In this document: one piece after another, positions 25,577 through 34,213 of the stretch | Position numbering within the stretch: the first letter of the stretch is position 1 | How the letters are laid out: every line of letters begins with the position of its first letter | Source of the DNA: Enterococcus sp. HY326 | GTDB taxonomy: Bacteria; Bacillota; Bacilli; Lactobacillales; Enterococcaceae | DNA length: 64,000 nucleotides | Direction: 5' to 3' | Assembly: GCF_026157065.1 (NCBI RefSeq) | Contig: NZ_JANLGQ010000003.1 | Span: forward strand, 124,001 to 188,000 | Translations under genes and position numbers: made by a program | The notes under the pieces: generated by a model | The model's input: only the letters and a program-made list of their open reading frames with translations | Told to the model about the DNA's origin: nothing | The model's database searches: none

Positions 25577-26581
25577 ATGGTTGGGATTAGAGATGTTGCA
25601 AAACGAGCGCAAGTTTCTCCTGCCACGGTTTCACGTTTGCTGAATGAAGATCAGACTTTGTCGGTGACTGAAGAAACTCGCCAGCGTGTTTTGGCGGCAG
25701 TTAAGGAATTAGATTACCAAGTAAAAAAGAAAATTAAACGCAACGCATCAATTTGTATTATTACGCCAGTATCTGAGGAAGAAGAAATCGATGACCCTTA
25801 TTTTCGAGCGATTCGTTTAGGCTTGACGCAGGAGGCACGGCAGATGAAAATTGCCGCTAACCGGATTTTCCGACTTAACGAGGACAAACCGCTCCCAGAA
25901 ATTGATGCCTTTGGTGCTGTCATTGTGATGGGACATTTAGCCAAGGAATTATTGGCAAAGCTCTATCAGCATAATCCCAACATTATTGTGGTGGACGATC
26001 CTTTGGCGGAGGAAAAATACGACATGGTCTATGTCGACATTGCCAAAGCGACTGAAAACCACTTGGACCGGCTCTATGACAAAGGCCATCGCAATATTGC
26101 TTTTATCGGCGGCTTGCGAAATAGCATGCAGGAAAACCACAAATTTAAAATATCTGATGATGATATTCGGACCCAAACCTATCGAGATTGGATGGTGACC
26201 CACGGCTTGAGTGAGAACATCCAAACTTATTTGGCTGGCTGGGGACCGTTAGATGGGATGCGGTTGGCGGAGCAATTGATTGAAGACCATCATGAGAAGC
26301 TGCCGACAGCAATTTTAGTTGCTAGTGACCCCTTAGCAGTCGGTGTCTATCGGGCGTTGGCTAAAAATGATTTAACGATTCCTGATGACATTGCGGTTGT
26401 TTCCTTTGATAATGTTGAAGTATCAGAATTTATGACGCCGCCATTATCAACGGCGGACTTAAAAACCAGCGAAATGGGCAAAGCAGCTATTCGTTTAGCT
26501 TCAGAGAAGATTCAAGAGGTTCGTGGTTACCCAATTGGTTTAGTAATTCCGGCTGAGATAATTATCAGAGAAAGTGAATGA
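25577..26581 (+). CDS. LacI-family regulator of the alpha-galactoside locus
   Basis: 334-residue repressor, GalR/MsmR/EbgR-like. The helix-turn-helix (GIRDVAKRAQVSPATVSRLLN) precedes the hinge. The sensor domain contains IAFIGGLRNSMQENHKF and ends with AVVSFDNVEVSEFMTPPLST. The AAGGAAGGTGA ribosome site supports the ATG. It lies upstream of, and in the same direction as, an ABC sugar importer and alpha-galactosidase, separated from them by a terminator. That position suggests control of them by galactosides or galactose. Confidence 0.85.
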   Translation: MVGIRDVAKRAQVSPATVSRLLNEDQTLSVTEETRQRVLAAVKELDYQVKKKIKRNASICIITPVSEEEEIDDPYFRAIRLGLTQEARQMKIAANRIFRLNEDKPLPEIDAFGAVIVMGHLAKELLAKLYQHNPNIIVVDDPLAEEKYDMVYVDIAKATENHLDRLYDKGHRNIAFIGGLRNSMQENHKFKISDDDIRTQTYRDWMVTHGLSENIQTYLAGWGPLDGMRLAEQLIEDHHEKLPTAILVASDPLAVGVYRALAKNDLTIPDDIAVVSFDNVEVSEFMTPPLSTADLKTSEMGKAAIRLASEKIQEVRGYPIGLVIPAEIIIRESE

Positions 26582-26602
26582 AAAAAATATAAATATTGAA
26601 AG

Positions 26603-26637
26603 AAAGCCTTTGAACGCATTAGTTCAGAGGCTTTTTT
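26603..26637 (+). terminator. Terminator after the LacI gene
   Basis: AAAGCCTTTGAAC pairs with GTTCAGAGGCTTT around a short loop, followed by TTTTTT. Confidence 0.85.
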
Positions 26638-26700
26638 GATTAGTAAAAAAACTTACGTAATTATTTTTAATAAAATTTGAAGATTCTATGAAAAAAACTA

Positions 26701-26755
26701 TTGACAATTAGTTTAGTAAACAATATGTTGTAAACAAGTTAAGTGGAAACGCTTA
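26701..26755 (+). promoter_or_regulatory. ABC operon promoter with operator and cre-like site
   Basis: TTGACA (26701-26706), 17 bases, TATGTT (26724-26729). The spacer contains the perfect palindrome GTTTAGTAAAC (26711-26721). Just downstream TGGAAACGCTTAAT (about 26743-26756) resembles a cre site, with mismatches at the last two positions. Layout equals that of the promoter at 10318. Confidence 0.6.
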
Positions 26756-26794
26756 ATAAAAATTAAATGTTTACCATATTAGGGGGACGAAAGA

Positions 26795-28066
26795 ATGAAA
26801 CGATTTACAAAAAATGTGTTACTGTCGGTTGCAGCTTTGGGATTGGTCGGCGGCTTAAGCGCCTGTGGTAGTTCATCCAATTCATCCAGCGCTGATAGCG
26901 GTTCTTCAGGTGATAAAGAAGAAATTGAATTTTTCTTTCAAAAGCAAGAAATGCTCGACACGATGAAGGAAATTGTGGCAGATTTCGAAGCCGAAAATCC
27001 TGATATTACTGTTAAATTAACGAATGTTCCTGATGGGGCAACAGTGTTGAAAACTAGAATGGCCAGCGGTGACGTACCAGATGTTGTCCATGTCTATCCT
27101 CATCAACAAGATTTCCAAACTTGGGCTGAAAGCGGCACATTTGCTGATTTAACTGATACAGACTTACTAGATAATGTCAAAGACGGCGTTGCTGAAACTT
27201 ATGCGATTGATGGAAAAGATTACGCTGTGCCATTATCCAATAATGCTTATGGCATTTTCTACAATGCCACTGCCTTTGAAGAATTAGGTATTGAAGCACC
27301 AACCACCTTTGCTGAGTTCGAAGAAGATGTTCAGGCGATTAAGGATGCTGGTGAAACACCATTTGCAGAAGCTTTATCCAGTGATGCAGCCGGCTTTATG
27401 ATTGGTTTTGACCAACTAGCTTTTGCTACGACAACTGGTGGCTATGACGAAGCCAATGCTTTCTTGTTGGATTCACCAAAAGATTCAATTGAAGTCAGCG
27501 ATCCAGTGATTGAAGAAGTTTTATCTAAATTAGATATCGTGCGGGACAACTACCAAGCGAATGCAGCTGGAGCAGGTTACAATGATTCAATTGCTTCATT
27601 TGCTAGTGGCGATGGCTTAATGTTAATCAACGGTACTTGGGCTTTACCAGCAATCCAAGCCTTGGAACCAGATTTTGAAATCCGCATGTTTGCTTTCCCA
27701 GGTGATGAAGCTGGTCAAGAATTAACTGCTGGTGCGGCTGACTTGGCATTAGCTGTCAGCGAAACATCTGAACACAAAGAAGCATCAGAAAAATTTGTTA
27801 AATTTGTGTCGAGTGCAGAAGAAATGCAAAAATACTACGACGTTGATGGCGGACCTGTTTTAGTTGATGGCGTCGATACTGAAGGTAAATTCCCTGAAAC
27901 AGAAGGTGTCACTGAATTGGTTGGTACTGACAATCAAATCGTGTGGTTGGCAAAAGACTGGTCATCAGAAACTGACTTTGGTCTATTGACAGTTGACTAC
28001 ATTTTAAATGGGGATGCAGATCAATTTGTTTCTAGCTTGAACACATTTGTAGATACGATGAAATAA
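26795..28066 (+). CDS. ABC sugar-binding lipoprotein (cluster 1)
   Basis: 423-residue extracellular solute-binding protein. The signal peptide ends in the lipobox LSACGSS (Cys28 becomes lipidated), followed by a Ser-rich linker. The mature part shows the family-1 pattern, with FFFQKQEMLDTMKEIVADFE and NGTWALPAIQALEPDFEIR. AGGGGGACG precedes the ATG. It delivers oligosaccharide to the two permeases downstream. With an alpha-galactosidase in the locus, raffinose, melibiose or stachyose are the likely ligands. Confidence 0.9.
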   Translation: MKRFTKNVLLSVAALGLVGGLSACGSSSNSSSADSGSSGDKEEIEFFFQKQEMLDTMKEIVADFEAENPDITVKLTNVPDGATVLKTRMASGDVPDVVHVYPHQQDFQTWAESGTFADLTDTDLLDNVKDGVAETYAIDGKDYAVPLSNNAYGIFYNATAFEELGIEAPTTFAEFEEDVQAIKDAGETPFAEALSSDAAGFMIGFDQLAFATTTGGYDEANAFLLDSPKDSIEVSDPVIEEVLSKLDIVRDNYQANAAGAGYNDSIASFASGDGLMLINGTWALPAIQALEPDFEIRMFAFPGDEAGQELTAGAADLALAVSETSEHKEASEKFVKFVSSAEEMQKYYDVDGGPVLVDGVDTEGKFPETEGVTELVGTDNQIVWLAKDWSSETDFGLLTVDYILNGDADQFVSSLNTFVDTMK

Positions 28067-28090
28067 TTAAAGATTGAAAGAGGTTAAACC

Positions 28091-28957
28091 ATGAAAAAGA
28101 AAAAATCCTATAGCTGGGGATACTTATTTATCATCGTCCCTTTGATATTACAATTAATTTTCTTTTATTTTCCAATGTTTCAAGGATTCTTCTATAGCTT
28201 TACCGATTGGACTGGCTTAACTCCTGATTTCAATTTTATTGGTTTTGATAATTTTAAAGCAATTTTATCAGATGCAAAATTCACCAGCGCAATCAGCTTT
28301 ACCGTGATTTTCACGGTAGGGGTGATTGTCGGTGAGATTGTAATCGGTATTTTTATCGCCCGGGTTTTAAATAATAAATTTAAAGGCATCGGCTTTTTTA
28401 GAACCCTTTACTTTTTCCCGGCTGTTTTAAGTACGGTGACTCTAGGTCTGATTTTCCGACAAATTTTCAGCTATGGCCTAACGCAAATTGGTCAATCCTT
28501 TGATATTGAGTTCTTGAAGGTCAATCTCTTAGCCAATGAAAAAACGGCGATTGCAGCCGTCCTGTTTGTCGCATTATGGCAGGGAATTGCGATTCCAGTC
28601 GTAATCTTTTTAGCCGGCTTGCAAAGTATTCCTTCGCAAATTCTTGAGGCTGGTAAAATTGACGGGGCCAATAAATGGCAATCCTTCACCCATATTGAAC
28701 TGCCATTTTTACTACCATCAATCAGCATGGTCTTTATCATGGCCTTGAAAAATGGCCTGACTGCTTTTGACTTGATTTATTCCTTAACCGGTGGCGGTCC
28801 TAGCAATAAGACCACATCAATCGGGCTATTAGTTTACAACTACGCCTTTAAGAGTAATAAATTTGGTTATGCCAATGCCTTGGCGTTAGTCCTATTCTTG
28901 ATTGTCATGGTGATTTCACTGGTGCAAATCAGAATATCACGGCGTTTTGAAATTTAA
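28091..28957 (+). CDS. ABC sugar permease, MsmF/MalF type
   Basis: 288-residue inner-membrane subunit with six transmembrane helices. The EAA loop that contacts the ATPase is LEAGKIDGANKWQSFTHIELP. It starts 25 bases after the binding-protein gene with GAAAGAGG upstream. It pairs with the next permease to form the translocation channel. No ATPase gene follows, so a shared MsmK-type ATPase elsewhere is needed. Confidence 0.92.
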   Translation: MKKKKSYSWGYLFIIVPLILQLIFFYFPMFQGFFYSFTDWTGLTPDFNFIGFDNFKAILSDAKFTSAISFTVIFTVGVIVGEIVIGIFIARVLNNKFKGIGFFRTLYFFPAVLSTVTLGLIFRQIFSYGLTQIGQSFDIEFLKVNLLANEKTAIAAVLFVALWQGIAIPVVIFLAGLQSIPSQILEAGKIDGANKWQSFTHIELPFLLPSISMVFIMALKNGLTAFDLIYSLTGGGPSNKTTSIGLLVYNYAFKSNKFGYANALALVLFLIVMVISLVQIRISRRFEI

Positions 28958-28972
28958 AGGAGTGAGTCAGGA

Positions 28973-29803
28973 ATGAAAACAAAGAAGAAAAGTGCAATTT
29001 TTAATTATTTATTCTTATTCGTTGGAGCAGTTCTAATCTTAATTCCTTTGATTTTGACAATTACCAGCTCCGTAAAAGAAACAAAGCAAATTCAAACAGA
29101 TTTTCTGGGACTGCCGAGTCCTTTGACTTGGGATAACTTTACCCGCTTATTAGATGATGGCATCAGTCAATATTTCTTTAATTCTGTGACGATTACCGTC
29201 GTATCAATTCTCTTGATTTTGCTCTTTGTACCGATGGCAGCTTACTCAATTGCCCGAAATATTTCAAAGCGCAGAGCTTTTGGAATTTTATATACCTTAT
29301 TGATTTTGGGAATTTTCGTCCCTTTTCAAATTATTATGATTCCGATTGCCAGCTTGATGACCAAGCTGAATTTATCTAGCATTACCGGCTTAATCATTTT
29401 GTATCTCGCCTATTCGGTACCACAAACATTGTTTTTATATGTAGGCTACATTAAAAATACCGTGCCGGTAGATATTGATGAAGCGGCGGAAATTGATGGT
29501 GCCAGCAAGCTGCGGATGTATTTCCAAATCATCTTTCCTTTGATGAAGCCGATGCATGCGACGGTTTTAATTGTCAATGCGTTGTGGATTTGGAATGACT
29601 TTTTGCTCCCATTGATCATTTTAAACAAGGATGCCTCAAACTGGTCCTTGCCATTATTCCAATACAATTACTCCAGTCAATATTTAAACGATTTTGGTCC
29701 ATCCTTTGCCTCTTATGTAGTGGGGATTGTCGTTATTTTAATTGTGTATCTGGTCTTCCAAAAGAATATTATTTCCGGTATGACCAACGGTTCTGTCAAA
29801 TAA
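28973..29803 (+). CDS. ABC sugar permease, MsmG/MalG type
   Basis: 276-residue permease with six transmembrane helices. The EAA loop reads DEAAEIDGASKLRMYFQII, and the protein ends VFQKNIISGMTNGSVK, as is usual for MalG-like subunits. AAAGGAGTGAG lies upstream, 15 bases after the first permease. It is the last transporter gene before a 344-base gap. Confidence 0.92.
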   Translation: MKTKKKSAIFNYLFLFVGAVLILIPLILTITSSVKETKQIQTDFLGLPSPLTWDNFTRLLDDGISQYFFNSVTITVVSILLILLFVPMAAYSIARNISKRRAFGILYTLLILGIFVPFQIIMIPIASLMTKLNLSSITGLIILYLAYSVPQTLFLYVGYIKNTVPVDIDEAAEIDGASKLRMYFQIIFPLMKPMHATVLIVNALWIWNDFLLPLIILNKDASNWSLPLFQYNYSSQYLNDFGPSFASYVVGIVVILIVYLVFQKNIISGMTNGSVK

Positions 29804-30147
29804 AACAGTGTCGCTAATTTCCTGCTTTTTAGCTTTAAAAGCCGATGAGTTTCTTGATAAAATCCTCTGAGCAGTCTTTTCATCAAACGCAAGATTCGTT
29901 ACAATGGAGGAGAGCTTGCTGAGGAAATAAAAAGGTTAAAAAGCTAAGGGAATAGCAGTCAGGATTTACTGAAAACAATAGTTTAAAAACGAAGTTGATT
30001 CTCAGCAGAAGTTGTTTCACATGTTAGGCGTTACGGGTAATTTCAGCTGAGGAATTCACGGATAGAAAAAATTGCGGGGATCGGCTGAGTATCTTCGCCT
30101 TTTTTTTCAAAAAAATTACATATTGGTATCATCTAGGAGGAGAATTT
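29804..30147. other. Gap before aga, with a terminator-like hairpin
   Basis: No gene seen. Near its end GCGGGGAT (30074-30081) pairs with ATCTTCGC (30091-30098) using two G-U pairs, followed by eight T (30100-30107). This is a plausible intrinsic terminator or attenuator 40 bases before the alpha-galactosidase start. I see no convincing -35/-10 pair between hairpin and gene. Confidence 0.5.
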
Positions 30148-32343
30148 ATGAAAAGTATTCGCGTGGAAAATGGGGTCTTCCATCTTTCCAACCAGACCAT
30201 CAGCTACCTTTTTTATATTGAAGAAGGGGGCATCTTGAGCCATCTATATTTCGGCAAAAAAATTGCGGATTATCAAGAGGGGTTTCGTTTTCCGCGAGTG
30301 GATCGGTCATTTGCGGCTAATCTGCCAAATTCAACTGAACGGGTGTTTTCTTTAGATACTGTCCTGCAGGAATTTCCTGGTCACGGTAATGGTGACTTTC
30401 GTGAGCCCGCTCAGATTATTCGCCATCCAGATGGCTCAACGATTAGCGATTTTCGTTATGATTCATATGAAATTATTTCCGGTAAGCCTAAGTTAAAAGA
30501 TTTACCAGCGACGTATGTCGAAGCTGATGCTGAAGCGGATACTTTAAAGGTGACGTTAAAGGATGAAGTCGGTGGTTTGTATTTGGATTTGTACTATACA
30601 ATTTTTGCCAATCAGCCGCTTGTTTCCCGTTGGAGCGAATTGCGCAATGGCGGAGAGCAAACGGTCCATATTCAAAAGTTGGCCAGTAGCAGTCTCGATT
30701 TTCCGAAAAGAGATTTGGAGTTGCTACATCTTTGTGGCAGTTGGTCCAGAGAGCGCACAATTGAACGGGAAGTAGTCCACCACGGCATCAAAAAAATTGA
30801 TAGTAAACGGGGTTCCAGTTCCCATTTTGAAAATCCTTTTGTGGCTTTGTTAAGTCCTCATGCAACTGAAACAGTTGGCGATGTCTATGGTTTTTCGCTA
30901 GTATACAGCGGTAATCATGAAGCGATTATTCAAAAGGATGCCTACGATCAAACACGAGTTGTAATGGGAATTAATTCCTTTGGCTTTGACTGGCCACTAG
31001 CTGTCGGTGAAAGCTTTGTGACTCCAGAAGTGGTGATGGCTTATTCGAGTCAAGGCTTGAATCAAATGTCCCAGGCCTATCATGAGCTGTATCGCAACCG
31101 TCTAGTACGAGGCAAATTCCGCAATCAAGAGCGGCCGATTCTGGCTAATAACTGGGAAGCAACCTTCTTTGATTTTGATGATGAAAAAATTATGGCGATT
31201 GCCGATGAAGCCAAGGATTTAGGCGTTGAATTATTTGTCTTAGATGATGGCTGGTTCGGCCATCGGGACAGCGACAATTCCTCATTAGGGGATTGGGTAG
31301 AGGACCGCCGTAAATTAAAACATGGTTTAAAGACATTAGCTGAAGCGATTAAACAAAACGGAATGCAATTTGGGCTGTGGTTTGAACCGGAAATGATTTC
31401 TGAAGACAGCGAGTTGTTTAAAGCGCATCCTGATTGGGCCTTTCACGTACCAGGTCGGCCAATGTCGCCGGGACGGGGCCAGTTTGTCTTAGATTTTTCC
31501 AGAGCAGATGTGCGGGAAAATATTTTCCAACAGATGAAAAATATTTTAGACGAGGTGCCCATCGATTATATTAAATGGGATATGAATCGTAATATGACAG
31601 AGGTTTACTCTAGTTTGTTGACGGCTGAGGAACAAGGAACAGTTGCCCATCGCTACATGCTGGGGCTTTATGATTTATTAGAAAAACTGACTCAGGCCTA
31701 TCCTGATATTTTATTTGAAAGCTGCTCTGGTGGTGGCGGCCGTTTTGATCCAGGGATGCTTTATTATATGCCGCAGGTTTGGACTAGCGACAATACCGAT
31801 GCAATTTCCCGCTTGAAAATTCAATACGGCACTAGCTTGGTCTATCCAATCTCCAGCATGGGAGCCCACGTAGCAGCGGTGCCGAATCATCAAACCGGCC
31901 GGATTACGAGTTTACAAACTCGAGGAGCAGTGGCGATGTCCGGTGTCTTTGGCTATGAATTAGATTTGACGACATTATCACCTGAGGAAAAGGCTGAATT
32001 TAAAGAGCAGGTAGCTTTTTATAAAAAGCATCGGCAATTGATTCAATACGGAGAATTTCTCCGTTTACGCAGTCCCTTTGAAAAAAATCAAACGGCGTGG
32101 ATGTTTATTGCCCCAGATCGCAAAGAAGCCCTCGTCTTTTACTATCAAACATTGGCAGAAGCAGTTGCGCCTTTTGAAGTGTTGCAATTAGGCGGTTTGA
32201 ACACCGAGTATACCTATCATGTAACTGGCGATGGCCTTGATTTAGCAGTGAAGGGAGATCAGTTGATGAATTTAGGACTTTATATGGGTCTAAACTTTAA
32301 CGGTGATTTCCAATCGAGTATTTTGCATTTGCAGGCGCAATAA
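30148..32343 (+). CDS. aga: Alpha-galactosidase, GH36
   Basis: 731-residue cytoplasmic enzyme that removes alpha-1,6-linked galactose from melibiose and raffinose-type sugars. The N-terminal beta domain is followed by the TIM barrel. It has FVLDDGWFGHRDSDNSSLGDW, the nucleophile in IKWDMNRNMTE (Asp478), and ESCSGGGGRFD with acid/base Asp548 in WTSDNTDAI. Length and residue numbers agree with tetrameric bacterial GH36 enzymes. CTAGGAGGAG precedes the ATG. It is the hydrolase for the ABC importer just upstream. Confidence 0.95.
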   Translation: MKSIRVENGVFHLSNQTISYLFYIEEGGILSHLYFGKKIADYQEGFRFPRVDRSFAANLPNSTERVFSLDTVLQEFPGHGNGDFREPAQIIRHPDGSTISDFRYDSYEIISGKPKLKDLPATYVEADAEADTLKVTLKDEVGGLYLDLYYTIFANQPLVSRWSELRNGGEQTVHIQKLASSSLDFPKRDLELLHLCGSWSRERTIEREVVHHGIKKIDSKRGSSSHFENPFVALLSPHATETVGDVYGFSLVYSGNHEAIIQKDAYDQTRVVMGINSFGFDWPLAVGESFVTPEVVMAYSSQGLNQMSQAYHELYRNRLVRGKFRNQERPILANNWEATFFDFDDEKIMAIADEAKDLGVELFVLDDGWFGHRDSDNSSLGDWVEDRRKLKHGLKTLAEAIKQNGMQFGLWFEPEMISEDSELFKAHPDWAFHVPGRPMSPGRGQFVLDFSRADVRENIFQQMKNILDEVPIDYIKWDMNRNMTEVYSSLLTAEEQGTVAHRYMLGLYDLLEKLTQAYPDILFESCSGGGGRFDPGMLYYMPQVWTSDNTDAISRLKIQYGTSLVYPISSMGAHVAAVPNHQTGRITSLQTRGAVAMSGVFGYELDLTTLSPEEKAEFKEQVAFYKKHRQLIQYGEFLRLRSPFEKNQTAWMFIAPDRKEALVFYYQTLAEAVAPFEVLQLGGLNTEYTYHVTGDGLDLAVKGDQLMNLGLYMGLNFNGDFQSSILHLQAQ

Positions 32344-32363
32344 ATAAATGAAAAAGTAAATAA

Positions 32364-32412
32364 GAGCTTGGTGCATTCTTCAGAGATTGAGAAGGATTTG
32401 CCAAGCTTTTTT
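32364..32412 (+). terminator. Terminator after aga
   Basis: GAGCTTGG (32364-32371) pairs with CCAAGCTT (32401-32408). An inner TTCTTC/GAAGGA stem extends it, and a run of T follows. Confidence 0.8.
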
Positions 32413-32555
32413 TTCGCTGCAAGTAGCATTTAGCCAACGGAAAATCCCGATAACACAATAGCCTTCAAACATGGTAAAATATGAACAGTTTTTAAAATCT
32501 TTGGAAGGCTGACGCAATGTCAGCTTGTGTTGCACCATTTATGGAGGAATCAATC

Positions 32556-33014
32556 ATGAAAATGAACGTGGAAAGTTTTAATTTAGATCATACGAAGGTT
32601 AAGGCCCCTTATGTGCGGGTGGCTGACCGCAAGATTGGTGGCAATGGCGATGTTATTGTCAAATATGATGTGCGCTTGAAACAGCCCAATCAAGAGCATA
32701 TGGAGATGGCGGCGCTGCATTCTTTGGAACATTTAACGGCGGAATTAATTCGCAATCACGCCGATTATATCGTGGACTGGTCGCCGATGGGCTGTCAAAC
32801 TGGATTTTATTTGACTGTTTTAAATCATGAGGATCTAGCTGAAATCATGGATGTTCTAGAGCTGACGATGAAAGATGTCTTAACTGCTACAGAAGTACCA
32901 GCCAGCAATGAAATTCAATGCGGCTGGGCAGCGAGCCATACATTGACAGGCGCCCAAGCTCTAGCAGAAGAATTTTTAGCGAAACGGTCTGAATGGGGAC
33001 AAGTATTTGCTTAA
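32556..33014 (+). CDS. luxS: S-ribosylhomocysteine lyase, autoinducer-2 synthase
   Basis: 152-residue metalloenzyme that splits S-ribosylhomocysteine into homocysteine and DPD, the AI-2 precursor, in the activated methyl cycle. The metal site is complete: LHSLEH gives His55 and His59, and QCGWAASHT gives Cys122. The catalytic Cys80 lies in [20 protein letters not shown] upstream supports the ATG at 32556 rather than an earlier in-frame start at 32517. It is a single-gene unit with its own terminator. Confidence 0.96.
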   Translation: MKMNVESFNLDHTKVKAPYVRVADRKIGGNGDVIVKYDVRLKQPNQEHMEMAALHSLEHLTAELIRNHADYIVDWSPMGCQTGFYLTVLNHEDLAEIMDVLELTMKDVLTATEVPASNEIQCGWAASHTLTGAQALAEEFLAKRSEWGQVFA

Positions 33015-33028
33015 TTTTCTAAAAAAGG

Positions 33029-33064
33029 AAGTCGCCGTGCTTTTTTAGCACAGCGGCTTTTTAT
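33029..33064 (+). terminator. Terminator after luxS
   Basis: AGTCGCCGTGC pairs with GCACAGCGGCT with one bulge or wobble, followed by TTTTTA. Confidence 0.85.
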
Positions 33065-33123
33065 TTTTGCCCAAAAAGCCTTCTATAGAGTAAAATGGTG
33101 AGACTAACAGAGGAGCTTAGCAA

Positions 33124-34089
33124 ATGAAAGAACGGGTAGTATTATTTAGTGATGCAGTTATTGCAATTATTTTAACAATTATGGTGCTGGAGTTGCCGGT
33201 GGACCTCCATAGCGGTGTGATAAATTTTCCTGAATTGTTTCGTGGAGTAGGAATTTATTTTATTAGTTTTTGTTTTGTGGCCAATCTCTGGTTTGAGACA
33301 GCCCAAAGCTTTAATAAAGTTGAGCGAGTCACCAATCGTGATTTGGTTATCTATCTCCTTTCGCTTTTTTTCTTATCACTAGTGCCAATGTCAACAGGAC
33401 TTTTAATTGAAGACACGAATTCTCAGGTAATGTTGATTTATGGCGTGCTGACACTGATTGTTTTGTTGTTGACACAATTTTTGATTATGAGTCTAACAAA
33501 GCAAGCTGTCGCCGAAAAAACAGTGGAGGCTTATCAAATCGAAGTCTTGAAGGGGCGTAATCGAATCGATGTCGGTCTGCGTTTAACCTTACTGATTATC
33601 GGGCACTTTTTTGTACAGGTTGGCTTAGTGATTTATTTGATTTTACCGATTGTCTCCTTTTTGCAAAATATTGTTGATCGAGAAGAAGACAGCTTGGTCA
33701 AGCAGATGGATGGCGAGCAAAAGGAATATTATTTGCAGGAGCGTGGTCAGGTCTGGGGCAATCCGATGAAAAAATATTCTCAGCTGCTGCGCAATTCGTT
33801 GCAGGAGTATCAGCAAAATGGCGAGCGGCCGGATGCCCAGTGGTGGAGTCAATTTAATCAGCAGTGGGAGGCCCAATTAGCCGGCCAGATTCAGCAGACA
33901 AAAGAGCGTTTGGCAAATAGCAACGCCTCCGAACGAAATCATTTAGAGCATGAGCTACAACGGTTGACTAGCGAACAAGAAAAATTTCGCAAGCGGGTGA
34001 CCATGATGCAGCAAAATCAAGAACGGGGCTTTCAGCGCCAGCAACACAGACAACAGCAGCAGGAAAGACACCGCAAGCCCAAAAAATGA
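33124..34089 (+). CDS. TMEM175/DUF1211-family channel with long C-terminal tail
   Basis: 321-residue protein. Residues about 1-190 are six transmembrane helices. Helix 1 carries the family's FSDAV motif (RVVLFSDAVIAIILTIMVLEL) that lines the potassium pore of TMEM175 channels. From about residue 190 to the end the protein is soluble, strongly charged and glutamine-rich, with coiled-coil character, ending in a basic QRQQHRQQQQ-type tail. Most bacterial homologues stop near 200 residues, so the tail is an addition. GAGGAGC precedes the ATG. It is transcribed alone. Confidence 0.8.
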   Translation: MKERVVLFSDAVIAIILTIMVLELPVDLHSGVINFPELFRGVGIYFISFCFVANLWFETAQSFNKVERVTNRDLVIYLLSLFFLSLVPMSTGLLIEDTNSQVMLIYGVLTLIVLLLTQFLIMSLTKQAVAEKTVEAYQIEVLKGRNRIDVGLRLTLLIIGHFFVQVGLVIYLILPIVSFLQNIVDREEDSLVKQMDGEQKEYYLQERGQVWGNPMKKYSQLLRNSLQEYQQNGERPDAQWWSQFNQQWEAQLAGQIQQTKERLANSNASERNHLEHELQRLTSEQEKFRKRVTMMQQNQERGFQRQQHRQQQQERHRKPKK

Positions 34090-34213
34090 TTATTATAGTT
34101 TTGGGTGGTGTTAGTCAGATGATTTAACGAGTAGCTTTTTGACCTAGTTGTGGGAATTTCTTCAAAGTAATTGGGTTATTTGGTATGATTAGGGAGTATC
34201 TAGGAGGAAAGAA

